64,000 bases of DNA. Origin: Corbicula japonica. Lineage: Eukaryota; Mollusca; Bivalvia; Venerida; Cyrenidae. Of this stretch, positions 25,211-37,886 are shown piece after piece. A model generated the notes under the pieces. That model made no database searches and was not told where the DNA came from. It saw only the letters and a program-made list of their open reading frames with translations. The first letter of the stretch is position 1; every line of letters starts with the position of its first letter. The stretch is from the NCBI GenBank assembly GCA_038501625.1, contig JAZAYU010000225.1, positions 496,001 to 560,000 on the forward strand. The letters are read 5' to 3'. The position numbers and the translations under genes are program-made.

Positions 25211-25739
25211 TTGTGTCGCCCTGGGAACTAGATCAAGTTAAAAATGCAAGAACAACAAGAGCCGTCAGAGGAGACAGCATGCTCGACTATTCGAATCATT
25301 TGAAACAAATGCAATTTGAAGATTAAAACAATAACAACTATGGCCATACATTCATGTGCAATCAGGAAAAATATTAACAAGTGAATGGTACGGGAGAAAT
25401 TCTTTTCAAATAACAGAAATAATTCCTAAATGTACCATAAATATTAAACTGAATAGGGGAATAACTATGAAATATTTCTGAATTTGTTAGAAAACTTGTT
25501 AGTAATTTTTTATTAGAGACATTTACTTTTAGTCAAATATCAATCACTTCAGTAATGTTACAGAAAAAGAACTGAAATGAAAATATAATGGTAGTTTGAA
25601 GTTGATACCTTAAGTATTTGCAAAGTTATCGATTAAGTGCACTTCAGTGAAAATATAAGTGAAACTAGAAATGTGTCCATAGGACACGGATGCCCCGCTA
25701 TGCATCATTTTCAGACACTCAAGTGCAATGATGGGAATA

Positions 25740-26560
25740 ATACGCGATACACTGCCCTTACATGGTGAACATTTGTGTCAAGTTTTTTTGAAATCCCTCC
25801 ATTTATAATTAAGTTACAGCCTGGACAAGAAAATTCTATTTTTAATAACAGTGACCTTGACCTTGGACCTTCAGGCTTGGGTATTGTGCGGACACACTGC
25901 CTTTTCATGAACATTTGTGCAAAGTTATTTTCAAATCCCTCCATTTATAACAAAGTAACAGCCAGGACAAGATAATTCTATTTTTAGTAACAGTGACCTT
26001 GACCTTTGACCTACAGGCATGGGCATGGTACGTGACACACCGCCCTGTCATGGTGAACATTTGTGTCAAGTTATTTTGAAATCCTTCCATTCATAACAAA
26101 GTTACAGCCTGGACAAGAAAATTCTATTTTTAGTAACAGTGACCTTGACCTTGGATCTACAGGCATGGGTATTGTGCGGACACACCGCCTTATCATGGTG
26201 AACATTTGTGCCAAGATATTTTGAAATCCCTCCATTCATAACAAAGTAACAGCCTAGACAAGAAAATTCTATTTTTATTAACAGTGACCTTGACCATTGA
26301 CCTACAGGCTTGGGCATGTACGTGACACACCGTCTTGATATGGTGAACAATTATACCAAGTTATTTAAAAACCCAATAAGAAATAACAAAGTTACAGAGC
26401 GGACACGATTTTGCAAGAAAATTCTATTTTTAGTAACAGTGACCTTGACCTTGGACCTACAGGCATGGGTATTGTACGCGACACACCGCCTTGTCATGGT
26501 GAACATTTGTGCCAAGTTATTTTGAAATCCCTCTATTCATAATGAAGTTAAGGGTCGACT
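25740..26560. repeat. Tandem array of about 145 bp units with AGTGACCTTGACCTT
   Basis: Five units, spaced 141 to 146 bp by the word ACAAGAAAATTCTATTTTTA. Each contains GTGACCTTGACC-like sequence. Short open frames here are by-products of the repeat. Confidence 0.8.
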
Positions 26561-26579
26561 GTATATTTTGCTTAACACA

Positions 26580-27080
26580 AAATGTAAGCGAAAAAGGGGC
26601 ATAATTTGAAAAATATTGGAAGAAGGGTTATGGGTCTTGTTGGTTATGATGTAGATTTTGATGGTGAAAATATATTTCAAGTTTCAAGGCAATATCTCAA
26701 GTAGTTTTAAAGTTAGGGGCAAAATGCATATTTTATTTGACACAAAATATAAGAAAAAAGGGGCATAACTTGAAATATATTGACAGCAGAGTTATAGGTC
26801 TTGTTGGTAATGATGTAGAATTTGATGGTACATATACATTCCAAGTTTCAAGTTGATATCTCAAGTATTTTATAAGTTATGGACCAAAGTGTATATTTTC
26901 CTTAACGCAAAATTTAAGTGAAAAAGGGGCATAACTTGAAAAATATTTGTAGCAGAGTTGTGGGTGTTGTTGGTAATGATGTAGAATTTGATGGTGAATA
27001 TATATTCCAAGTTTCAAGTTGATATCATAAGTAGTTTTCAAGTAATGGACCAAAGTGCATTTTTTGCTTAACGGACGCCG
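26580..27080. repeat. Tandem array of about 163 bp units with AAAAAGGGGCATAA
   Basis: Three units at about 26592, 26754 and 26920. Confidence 0.75.
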
Positions 27081-27489
27081 ACACCGGGGCGAGTAGGATA
27101 GCTCCCCTATTCTTCGAATAGTCGAGCTAAAAAAGGGAATAACCCCATCTTGACATAAAGAACTTGGAGTCATGATGAGTGTGTTGTCATGAGCAATATA
27201 ATTTGAAAGTTTGATGTAGAAATATTAAGAAAAGTCAAAGTTAAAGTCAACATTAAGTTTTTCTGTTAAAAAAAAGTACAAAAAAGGGATTAACTCCATC
27301 AAATGTGACCTTGACCTGAAAATTAATATCAGCTCAAGCATGTTGTCACAAACAATATAATTTGAAAATTTCATGAAGAAATATTAAGATATGGCAAAGT
27401 TATAACCAACATTAAGTTTTTGGGATAGATGGACGGACAGACAAAGCGATCCCTATGTATTGCCTTTTCTTTGAAAGGGCGACACAAAA

Positions 27490-30400
27490 AATGACCCTTT
27501 AGATTAAGCAGCTAGTGGACACCTGGAAAACAATACATCAGTACATGTATCAGCAAGAACAACTTTGATGTCTGATCTGGATCTGATTGGAATCTACACT
27601 GTTTGCATATTTGTAAGAAATAGCCTCATGAATCTTATTATGAACCATGTAGATCCTGTTAAGACTGCACAGATATGCCTGCTGATCTGGATATACACTG
27701 GTCACTCATGTCATGTATTCATGGAAGAAAGGGGCAAAAACAACACAGTAATTTTTAAATAGGATGATTAATTTTCTTGTGAACTGAGGTCTCACAAGTC
27801 AACACATACATATAAACACAATTTTATGTTTTCTTGTTACAAGATACAAAAATACAAATACCAACATATACAGATAGATTTAGTGTGTCTCAATCATACA
27901 TTCATGCAGCTTTAATAAATGAAAATAAAAAATGCAAACCTTGTCTTCATTTTCTACAGTAACATTCATATTCTGCTCCCTCATGTTCTACCAATTCTGC
28001 AGACATTTCAAGTCCACAGCTTTCACAAGACTGATGATACACATGGCTGAAAATAAATGTTGTATTTTAATCATAACAAATAACCAAAACCAATTTCACT
28101 GTACTTTTTGTTGCTTATGAAGTTGTACATAATTTGATGTTGCAGGTTAGTTAACAGATTACAATGTTGTCATAATTCATCTATTTTTATAAATATCACA
28201 AAAAGAGGTATTTCTGGTGTAAGCTTCAAGCCATCTTCAGTTCCTATAGGCTCATACACAATTTATCCCATTTAACCTTTACCTCCATATGCCTTTATGG
28301 CATGGGAAATCAGTGTAGATCTAGATCAGCCGACACATCCATACTGCATGATTAGGATCTAAACCGTTACGGCGTTAGATTTTTTATTCAAATTTCAATA
28401 GGTTATTTCTGACCACAATGTGACCTGTGCAGATCCAGATCAGATCATGAAAAGGCATGAAAATGTGTATAATATTATAGTAAAGGGTTAATAACTACAA
28501 AAAAACACCTGCATTTTGATACTTCATTTTATTCGTTGGATACACCTTTTAACACATGAGCAACTATTGTAAATCTAGGTGCTGACACATCTCCTTCCTG
28601 TTAATTAGAGCTTTAAATGTATCTAATGAACAGAGTAGATACAGAATGATGAGACCTCAAAATGTCTGATGTGCAAGCTGGTCTGGAGCTACATTTGTGC
28701 TATCTCTATCTGATGTGGATTTACACTGGTTACCCATGTGGTAAAATGGCGTGTAAATGGAGTAAAGGGTCAAGTTATTAACCATGAAAGTTGAAACAGC
28801 ATTGGATTTTTGAGACACATTTATATGAGATTACCCAACTTAAAAAACAAATAAGCAACCCATCGTGTTAGTTCAAGGTGGCCAACAGATGAATATTGTT
28901 ATATATAATGTTAATAATCAAGTGAATTCAAGTTGACCTTGTTATTGGGTCAAAGGTAGTCATATATGCCTGAGACAGAAGGCTGAGGGTAAATATGACA
29001 GCCCGAGGGCCCAATAACATGTTCAAATTCATATGAAGACTAAACTGGGCCAATACAGGTGTTCTGGACCAATATGAGAATTGCTGGGCCATTATAAAAT
29101 ACTTAAGTATTGATGTGGTGTACCATGTAGTGTCTGCCAGGAAAATGGCATGTTCAAGTCAGGTGATGACATGCCTCGAGATTTTGCCACACTGCAGTCA
29201 TGTAAAAGAAAAGGGCAAAGTATGCAATGCCTTTACTGTATATTAATACAGGGCTCTCACTAGAGAGAGACTTGAAGGAATTAGTCTCATCAAAAGTGAC
29301 CAGACTTCTCTCTTTGTTGAGCTTTGTAGAAGTCATTTTGTATTTACGATATAGGGAAAGAAAGCTGTTGACTGCAAACTTCTCCATAATGCAGTAAATT
29401 ATGACAAAACTCTCCCTGATTTGCAAGTCTGGTGAGAGCCCTATTAAAAGTCAATTAATAAAATTTAATATACCATTATCCTTCTTCCACTCCTTTTCCA
29501 ATTTCATGCTTTTTGAACCAGAGATGGCACATTTCTTTCATTTGATTTTATCACTGAAATTAACAAACACAAAATTGCAAGGGTGCAAGTTAGGATTTCT
29601 AAAAAACCTGAAATCCTGAAAATTTATTTAGGGTAAATGAAGAAAATCAATAATTTTTAGACACACAAAAACCTGATTTTCAGGCAAACGCACCCATGAA
29701 ATAATAACAATTATTTTGATCTTTGCTCAAATTACAAATATTCTTTATAATAACATATTTAATTTTTTAAGTGAGTGATCATAACAATTAGTTTACTCTC
29801 ATTTTGTACTTTGCTAGAATGGTCTTTCTTCAGATTGTTTCTATTCTGCATTGAAATCCATTCAGTCTGAGGTGTGAGGTGTATCTACAAAAAGTCACAC
29901 ACAATCTTTTGGACTGTGAAAAATGTTTTTCCTTTAGTTGCTGTGAAAAAGAGTGCTGTCATTTGTTTTGTAGTTAAAATGCCTGTTCCAACAGCCATTC
30001 AAGAAAATTTCATAAAGTTATATTGATTAACTGTTGATTAACTGAATTAAGTATCCATATTGTTTCATCACTGCCAGAGTTATTACGTGTTTCCTTCTTT
30101 TGAAAAAATAAAATATGGATCCAGGCATGTCACTTTAAAATTAACCAGAAAGTATCAGACTGCAAAAAGTCAAAAATGTGTTGACTGCTCTTATAAACTG
30201 GTCAATTTGGGTTATCACTAAAATTCACAAAGTGGGTTCCTTTTCAAATAACTACCGGTAATTTATTTTACATTGCTGATCAGAATTCAAGTTTGGGTAA
30301 AAATCATAGAATGAAATAGACATAAAATTAATGCCTTAAGTAGTTTTGGTTTATTTTACCTAAAAACAATTTGTAATAGAAGGCTAATAAATGAATACTT

Positions 30401-31040
30401 GTTACATCAAAATTATTGAACTGAAACACTGTGTAAACCTAGGTTCACTTCAATACTTAATACTGGTGTAACATCAAAAGGGAGACAATATATTCATTTT
30501 TATAATTTGGCACATGTTTGTAGTGAACAAAATGTATATCTTTGGTTTTCATTTCATAATTTATTGTCACTTTGTTAGGCAATTCTACTATTAACAAGAC
30601 TTAATTTAACACTATGAAACTAATTCGAGTTATTTATCAAATTACAGGAACCTGAATTTCTATCAGAAAATATTCAGATAGGAAAAAATATTACATTTTC
30701 CCAATGCAACGGATTTGTACCCCACCCATTAACATGTTAAAATAATTTACCAGTTGCAATGTTGACAGCGTTATCACAGCTCAAGCATTACAAAGAAACT
30801 AAAATATACTGTTTAAAATAATTACATCTCCTAAACAGTCATTCTGAATTTAACTCAAACATTATTTTCTACCTTCACTTTTGTTGTCCTCTTCATTGCA
30901 TGACGTCAAACAGTTCTATACCGCTTCAAATGGTTCAAATGGTTGATACATGTCTGACCAGAACCAAAAATCATCTAAACCTGTTTATGAATAATTAAAT
31001 CAATTAATAAATACTTCATTCTTTCTTCCGGGATGCAAAA
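27490..31040. other. Intergenic or intronic stretch with diverged repeats
   Basis: Repeated ATCTGATCTGGAT-type words near 27565, 28320 and 28690. Nothing else supported except the weak exon at 27947-28046. Confidence 0.4.
27947..28046 (-). CDS. Candidate terminal exon with Cys pairs
   Basis: Acceptor TTTATTTTCAG, CxxC then CYC, stop TGA, ATTAAA downstream. Confidence 0.3.
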
Positions 31041-32119
31041 TTTACCTGAAATGCATTTAAGAGATACTATTAAATAAATATTGTGAAGTTCCCATTTCTG
31101 TATAAACTTGGTGAATCCCTGAGGTGCTACTCTTTTTCTTCTTATGGTTTTCCCTGGGTTATTAATTTTGAGAATATCTGTTCTGATTAAATGACCTGTG
31201 AGACATATGGAATGGAGTGTAAGACAAAACTGAAAGGAGGAAAAACTTCTGATAGCGGATTTCATAAGGTGTACATATAACACGCAATTATTGAAAACAT
31301 TAGATTTTCATTTCTTTGAAATTTTATACTTCAGAAAATCTTGTGTCAACTATGTAGCTGGTTACGGTTTGGAAATGGGTTAGATCTGGATATTTTCTGA
31401 TGGAAATTCAGGCTCAAGATTATGATCAAATGCATAAAATGCATTTATTAATATATCTGTTAAATCAATTCATGTATGAATTTTAAATTACTTTAAACAT
31501 AATTTTCAAAAGATCAAAATGTTATAAAAAATCATTGTGAATCAGATGCTTTATGTTTTACTTTAAAGCGTTCAAATGGGAATATAATTCTTACACGAGT
31601 GACGATATTTTACCAAGTAATTCGTTAATCGTTCAAAATCCAACTTTTTTCAATGCAATACATTGAAATAATTTGATTACTTACATCTCTACAAGGTTCC
31701 ACAATGATTAGGGCCCTATATTAAAAAAGTTTCGCTTAGCCCTACGGTCGATTTTGAGACTCCTACTTTCATTTTGGAGAGTGCATTAATTAATTAAATG
31801 ACGTAACCGTTCAATAGAACCCAAAGAGCCAAAATCACGTTTACTGCGGTGTAGTCTTTCGAATCTAAAATTTCAAGTTTTACAATGATTTTGTAACGTA
31901 GGCTACCATTCGAAAACCACCAAATCCACCTCCATTTCCATATGAATAATTCTATTTACAAAGAGAATTTCTATTGTCAATATACATTCAAATATAACCT
32001 GGGTGTTATAAAAACATTGCATAACGAAAATAACTAGATAAATACTCACTGTTGATTTGATTACGATGGATTTTTCGTCTTAACCGAACGTTGTCGAATC
32101 CAATATGGCGTTCCGCCAT
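27947..32119 (-). CDS. Candidate unrecognised host gene, exons only partly found
   Basis: Exon 32119-32050 starts ATGGCGGAACG, encodes 23 basic residues (FDNVRLRRKIHRN) and ends at GTGAGT in phase 1. A phase-matching exon follows the acceptor ATGTCTCACAG at 31195 and encodes TDILKINNPGK and RRKRVAPQGF, with a possible donor at 31046. A possible last exon, 28046-27947, follows TTTATTTTCAG and encodes SCESCGLEMSAEL then ECYCRK and TGA, with ATTAAA about 25 bp on. The Cys pattern could be a zinc ribbon. The middle exons are not identified, and the last exon needs a phase 2 partner. I do not recognise the family, and the link between ends is uncertain. Confidence 0.3.
31046..31195 (-). CDS. Candidate second exon of the unrecognised gene
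   Basis: Acceptor ATGTCTCACAG. The first 30 codons look protein-like (NPGKTIRRKRVAPQG); the later part is less convincing, so the donor is uncertain. Confidence 0.3.
32050..32119 (-). CDS. Candidate first exon of the unrecognised gene
   Basis: ATG in a GC-richer island, basic 23-residue start, donor GTGAGT in phase 1, which fits the acceptor at 31195. Confidence 0.35.
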
Positions 32120-32129
32120 CAGGTATTCA

Positions 32130-34650
32130 TGCGCGTTCATGACTCAAAATCTTGTCGAACGTTCCACGAGTTAAATTTCTTCAAATATTGATTGATTCCA
32201 TATTTTTTAATATAAATTTTATCGTTTTGCACAGAATTACAAAATTGACCGCTTTGTAGCATTGACTTACTTTTTGAAACTAAGAACTATATTCTAGGGT
32301 AGCAAGCATACATTCTATGGTAGCATGCAACCCTCAAATTGTTAGGTTCATAGTAAAGCAAAAACGATTGTCGAAAATTGGTTTTCACTGAGTCTGCCGA
32401 CTCAAAAACCGTTTGCATGAGAACTCCAAAATTCATAAACAATATACCAAAACAACTCGTACACCAAATACGTATATGCTGGTCTACAACCATTAATGCC
32501 AATTCCTTTAAATATTGTTAGGGTTTCCAGGAAATTCAAGAAAAACTGACTTACGGGTCTTCTTTCAGTTTGACGGTCAAAACATTTTGATGTGCTACTT
32601 AAAATTTCTGGCATTATTTTGACAGATGACCGGAAGATATTGTAAATAAGTGTTTATGCGAGTCTGTATGATTTTTCTAGACGTTTTAAACAGCAAACGG
32701 CATTCCCTTTTTGTGTGGGTCTGTTCTATGTAAATAAAGCAATGCTTTCAAACAACTGTAATGTAATGGGGAAATTATATTTATAATTTGCCGCATCATA
32801 TTGTAGGTTACTTATGTACTCTAAAATTTAAAAGTTTATTTCTTAATATTCTTAAAAAGTTTTAGGATTTTATTTTATTAGGTTTCTTTTAAAAGTTTAA
32901 GTGTTCATCATATAGGGTTATAAAATGTACATGTGTCATTCATTATTCAAACTGTCAAGTGACTTTTGTTCGTAGGTCATTTTCATGTATTCGTGACTTG
33001 CTAATAACTTTTACGTCGTTTTGTTATTATTATTATAAAACATGACTGCACGCATATATCTCGAGTGAACGTCGGAAGTACACCTTGAAAACTGTCATCA
33101 TGTCAAAATGATTCATTCGGGTATTATGCGACCGTCTCGGGAAATTCTAAATAAAAGCCGGGCTAAGGACGGCAGAACACAATTTTCATTCGAACTCTTT
33201 TGGCAAGGGGAACTCTAAATTACTAAATTATTATAAGGGGAACTTATGTCAGTCGGGATATATGCAAACAGAAGTTATTGTAATGTTATTTGCTTATAGA
33301 AAACTATTCAGAAACTTTAATATAATTATTTGATCTAGTAACTTTGAAAGTCGAAAGTAAAACTATTTAGAAACTTTAACAAGTGTTCGTTTAATATACA
33401 CCTGGGATTAATTAACTACTACGCTACACTACTTTAGCATCCAAACATAAATAGAACCACATGACACTTTCTTTCTTGACTTTCATTGGTCCGCCGATGG
33501 GAATTAATGTCGAGTTTTGAAAAGGTACTTGAAAATGATTTGCCCCGGAAACCGAAAATACGTTTTCTTGAATTTCTTGAAAACCGTAACATTATTTTGA
33601 CAATTTGGCACTTATGATTGTAGACCCGCATATACTTATTTCATGTATGAGTTGTTTGGCATATTGTCAATGAATTTCAGAGTTCTCTCTTTTGTTTTGT
33701 TATGTGGTTGGTAATTAGAACATGAATTAAATGAAACTGAGCTTTTGCAAACATTAGTACATCCTTAGATAAATACATTTCTTCACCTAAATCTAGGTGG
33801 CAATGAGTACATGTATTGTTTTCGAAATTCATTTTTGAAATTTTAGCAAGTTAACGCTATTTGCAATGTAAATGACCCTTCACTGCCGATTTTTAACACG
33901 GCGAATTTATATAAAGATGTAAGATAAAAGCTGCAACTATATCAAACCCTTTAAAGAAAAGAGGAATATCACGAACAGATACCCTCAGAAATTGCAGACG
34001 TCCCACATGTTATTTGGTAAAGTTAGATAAGGGTGAGGTTGGTTCGTTAACGAATATTAATTAATTTACTAACAGTAATTGGTTTGCATTTGCTTATGTC
34101 AGATGTTAACGTGGTTTGCCAAAATTCGGTTCATTTTCCGCGGATGTATTGTCATTGCTAATTGACTAGTATGAAATGTGTTCCTCCTTTTTTAAACGAA
34201 GTTGTCCATCGATAGATTGACTTATTACACCCACTAATAAACATCCACTTTATTTCACTCAGGCACATAAACGCATTGGCCGCCTTTCTAGGACTAAAAC
34301 TGCTTAATCATGCCACTTTGAAACCGACAAATGCGTAAGGGTTCATATTTAAACGGTTAGAATAAAATACTTTCATTATCAAATAGTTATACATGTACAG
34401 GAAAATGGAAAATCGGTGTGTTCCCCCGCCATTGGCGTGTTCCTTGTTTGGTCAACTGGCTCAATTCTGCATTTTTACGAAAAGGAAACACAAATAGACC
34501 ATACAGCTCTAGAATCAGAATTGACACATCAAGTGAGTGTACTTAGGTTGTATGGGGAGGATGTGTCTACTGGATCTGGCGATTCCTGAAATGCATATTT
34601 CACTGTTTTGCATTTTGTCACACTTTCTTTCGTTTGCATGAAAAACAACT
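32130..34650. other. Intergenic stretch
   Basis: From about 33990 it is similar to 60130-61860 (the shared flank of the duplicated unit, including GTCATTGCTAATTGACTAGTAT). No gene seen. Confidence 0.4.
34548..34615 (+). repeat. Short Penelope-like tail remnant
   Basis: TATGGGGAGGATGTGTCT, then GCGATTCCTGAAATGCATAT, matching the far 3' end of the family. Confidence 0.45.
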
Positions 34651-34721
34651 AAACGCCAGTCTAAGCAAAAATGTGTGTACCTTTTGCAAAGTGCGCGTGA
34701 CGTAGTCCAGGTAAAAGTCAT

Positions 34722-34985
34722 TACCTGTCGTGCATTTTTTCATCTCTTGTACTGTACTTGTTTCGAAGAACAAGTTTTTAAACAGTTGAAATATGTAGTC
34801 ATAGACACAACAAACGAAAAATATCGAACTAAATATTGTCCATATTGTTAATACATTATTATAACTGCGTTTGTTAATAATCGGTATTGTCCAATACATT
34901 ATTCCTACATCAGCAACAATGACATTCCTTATCAGCTGGCAGCCTTCTATGACAACATTGCATATGGTTGAAATAGCAGAACATG
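34722..34985 (-). CDS. Candidate membrane-protein exon
   Basis: Open for about 85 codons on the minus strand, ending at ACGACAG followed by GTAATG. It contains a hydrophobic run (VLTIWTIFSSIFFVCCVY). The acceptor is not clear and no partner exon was found, so it may be chance. Confidence 0.2.
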
Positions 34986-35189
34986 TTTAGAGTAAAAGAC
35001 AAAAATCAGGAACAGGAATACCACTGTGGCAGTGCACAGGAAGCACTTGCTACATTGATAAGCATATCATTACTAAATTACTTTAACAACGTTTGCCTTA
35101 TATTGCATTCAGTTATAAAAAGTGACGATATACTCTTTCTGCCTAACTTATATTGCTATGAAATGGCGGATAGTCTAAAGTAAAGGAAG

Positions 35190-37650
35190 TAACTTTAGGT
35201 ATTGTGGGAATTATGCATAGCTCTTACCGAATCAAATTGTGATTGCTAAAATAACTTCGGCGATAACCACATATTTAAAATTGTTACTTTTGTGATTTAA
35301 TTCAATGGCTTGGAATATAAACTAACGTTGCCAAGAAGGATAACTTTCAAAAACGCCTCGCAATCAAGACGTGAGGAGGAATGATTTTTTCTGTGTTCAA
35401 GCTTCCAAAATGATGAATATCATCTAAATTACACATTCATATACTTCTATAGCTTGTCCATAAGTACTTTGCTAAATGATGTTGAAAAAAGCAAAATCAG
35501 GACGTATCTGAACAAAATCAATGTGAGATAAACACATTTTTTTAGTTTATTTATCATGTTCAGGTATCGCAAACATTGCAAATGGCAAAAACAGGCTAAA
35601 ACCTCTTAACATTTCTCTAAAACCGTTTTCCTACAGCTGTTTACTTAACCCGCGTGAAAATCAGCAACTGGACACTAGTAAATCTAAATCTAAGGGTCTC
35701 ACAATAAAACTTTGTGAGAATGTGTCCAAACAATATGTTAAATCTTCATCGAATGATGTCATAAAAATAAAACAATCTTATAGAATTGAATATTGTATTC
35801 AAATGCATTAACATCAACAACATTAAGACTGACTGGTAGGCAATGTGCAATGCAGTTATGGCAGCATCATAAATAAACATATAGAATCAAAACATAACTA
35901 ATTTGGTGTCGCTTAGTATACTTCTGAAAGTTTCCTTATCACCAAGTTAAACACATATATTTTTGAGTCTACATTATATGGGGCACTCCCCTCGAAAAGG
36001 TACATTCGGTCATATTTTGTGACATTTTAGTTGTAACTATATTTAGAAATAACTTAGTTGGAGTTATGTCACCAAGACAACGTGTATTTGTGTTGTGATA
36101 GGAGAACCTGTTGAAACAATTGTGAGGTTGGTGCACCCTAGAACCTGGTTTAAACCCCCAGTGGCAATGTGTTTTGCCACTGACCGTTCCAAGGCGCCAG
36201 GGGTTCTCTGTTTCGTTAATTGTTTGTGGCGTCTTATTTGAATTGACATACTTATAACAAATATGCTCTCTCTTCCTCCCTTCTTTTTCGCTGCGTGGGG
36301 AGGCTGTGCATATATCACTTTTTTACTACAATTTATTATTTTCTCACAACAAAAATATCTTTGAATAAAACCTACTTGTGCTCTTTTGAGCCTTTGATGG
36401 TCTAAAACAGTCGTTTGAACAACTATCTTGAAATTTCTTTATTAACTCCCACCAGACTCTCTACATGTATATTCTTTCGCAATTTAATCATCTCAGTCTC
36501 AAATCCGAGACATCAAATATAAATTTATGGTGCCAAAGGACGTTTGTATGTTTGTTCACTCCCTATTCCCTCCTTGTGGACAGTCCGTTGTACGGGCACG
36601 GACAGACCTACGGAACGCTTCAGGAAATACAGAATTACTATATGTAACAGCTGTTTTACAGTTAGTCGTCTTGCTTTCCTCATGCTTACCCACCCCCACC
36701 CCCACATTCCAACAACAATAACTGATGTATTTATTAGAAGAAATCTGAAAATCGAAACGTTCAATATTTCGAACCTGATCTCAAGTGTACGTCAAAAAAA
36801 GGTTTTTCAACGCGCCCAGAAATTAACAATTTTACAGAGAAGTTTTATTTCTTTCCTAAATCCGCCGTTAATTTGTCATCTTTAGGGATTTGAACATTGT
36901 TCTGCAAAACCGTGAAGTCATTAAGTTTCTATAAACTCAAACGCGCAAAGTTAAGTCAATGAAATACAAGGGCCAAAATTTTCGCAAAACGAACCGCATT
37001 TTGCCGGATTGTAGCACAAATGGTCTTAGTTCGCTGATTTAAAGTGGAGAGCCGCATTATTTTATAGATTTTGAACTTGTTAAAGAAACTGCCGTTTGTT
37101 TGGCTCTTCTGAGTACCAAGGGAGCATGTTTACTCATTTAGCAAAATAAAATGTTTGTGGCATATATTAAATCATCGACATTTATGTCAGCAAATATTTT
37201 TGAGTACACCAAAATATTATGATTCATTTACGTTGATCTTTATAAGTTAAAAGAATAAAGTAACTTAAATGAAGAGACCGGGTGGGGTGCAACAACAGGG
37301 CCTTTTTATCACAGGCAACATTTGTTTTCAAGACTTTTGAAATCAACATTGAACAACGCGGGGTGGGTCGCCAATATATTAGGCACTCTATTTCATTATT
37401 TGAGAGGCAACTGTTTTCCACGATATTTGGACCGAAATAATATTTGAAAAATGTAATTAATCTAAATAAAACAACAATTGTTACGCTTGTACATGTAGAC
37501 AACCATTTTTATGATTTTCTTTACAGATTCATACATTTTACCGTACTATCATCTACACTGCATATCCTCATTGCAGTTTGTATATGATAAATAATGTAAA
37601 CGCCAATTAACATATTAACTAAAACGTCTTAGACTCTGGTTTCTTAAAAT
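35190..37650. other. Intergenic, downstream of Ig-B
   Basis: 35770-35940 matches 62365-62560. Apart from the Penelope-like tail at 36050-36330, I see no feature. Confidence 0.4.
36050..36330 (+). mobile_element. Penelope-like tail fragment
   Basis: It keeps the ACCAAGACAACG segment, the structured block (GAGAACC to GGTTCTC) and GCTGCGTGGGGAGGCTG, but ends early. Confidence 0.65.
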
Positions 37651-37657
37651 TCTACTT

Positions 37658-37663
37658 TTTATT
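37658..37663 (-). promoter_or_regulatory. Poly(A) signal of Ig-B
   Basis: AATAAA on the minus strand, about 55 bp past the Ig-B stop codon. Confidence 0.45.
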
Positions 37664-37718
37664 ACTACATGTTACATTTAGTGACAAATCAATTATAAAT
37701 TAAGTAATAGATTTGAAC

Positions 37719-37886
37719 CTAGGGTACATGTATAGTGGTTTTCCCTATGGCTGTTCCAAGACTGTTTGTTGCTGTGCATGACCACTCGCCGTCGTGGTCA
37801 ATCGGTTTGTAACTCCCGACGTAAATAACGGCCCTTCTTCCATTGTCGCTAAACTCTAAACCCGGCGGCAATCCGTGTGCTCCGAT
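37719..37886 (-). CDS. Ig-B exon 5: second half of Ig domain 2 and stop
   Basis: Acceptor TTTTGAATAG. It encodes IGAHGLPPGLEF, then GEWSCTATNSLG, ending VP and TAG. Unit C (63279-63440) has the same exon ending in TAG, so the stop is shared and not a local mutation. Confidence 0.8.
   Translation of the reverse strand: MGAHGLPPGLEFSDNGRRAVIYVGSYKPIDHDGEWSCTATNSLGTAIGKTTIHVP

Larger units (their letters stand above)
25213..27486. mobile_element. Repeat complex bounded by TGTGTCGCCCT / AGGGCGACACA
   Basis: Outer inverted words at 25213 and 27486. Inner inverted words are CTCGACTATTCGAA at about 25283 and TTCGAATAGTCGAG at about 27125. The core holds two tandem arrays listed separately. Typical bivalve dispersed-repeat composition, no coding frame. 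Confidence 0.5.

Noticed and set aside
25711..26525. Several short frames in the 145 bp tandem array as genes
   Set aside because: They are translations of a tandem repeat and shift with each unit.
36465..36885. Overlapping short frames at 36465-36885 as exons
   Set aside because: Frames overlap on both strands with no shared splice sites and no duplicate support.
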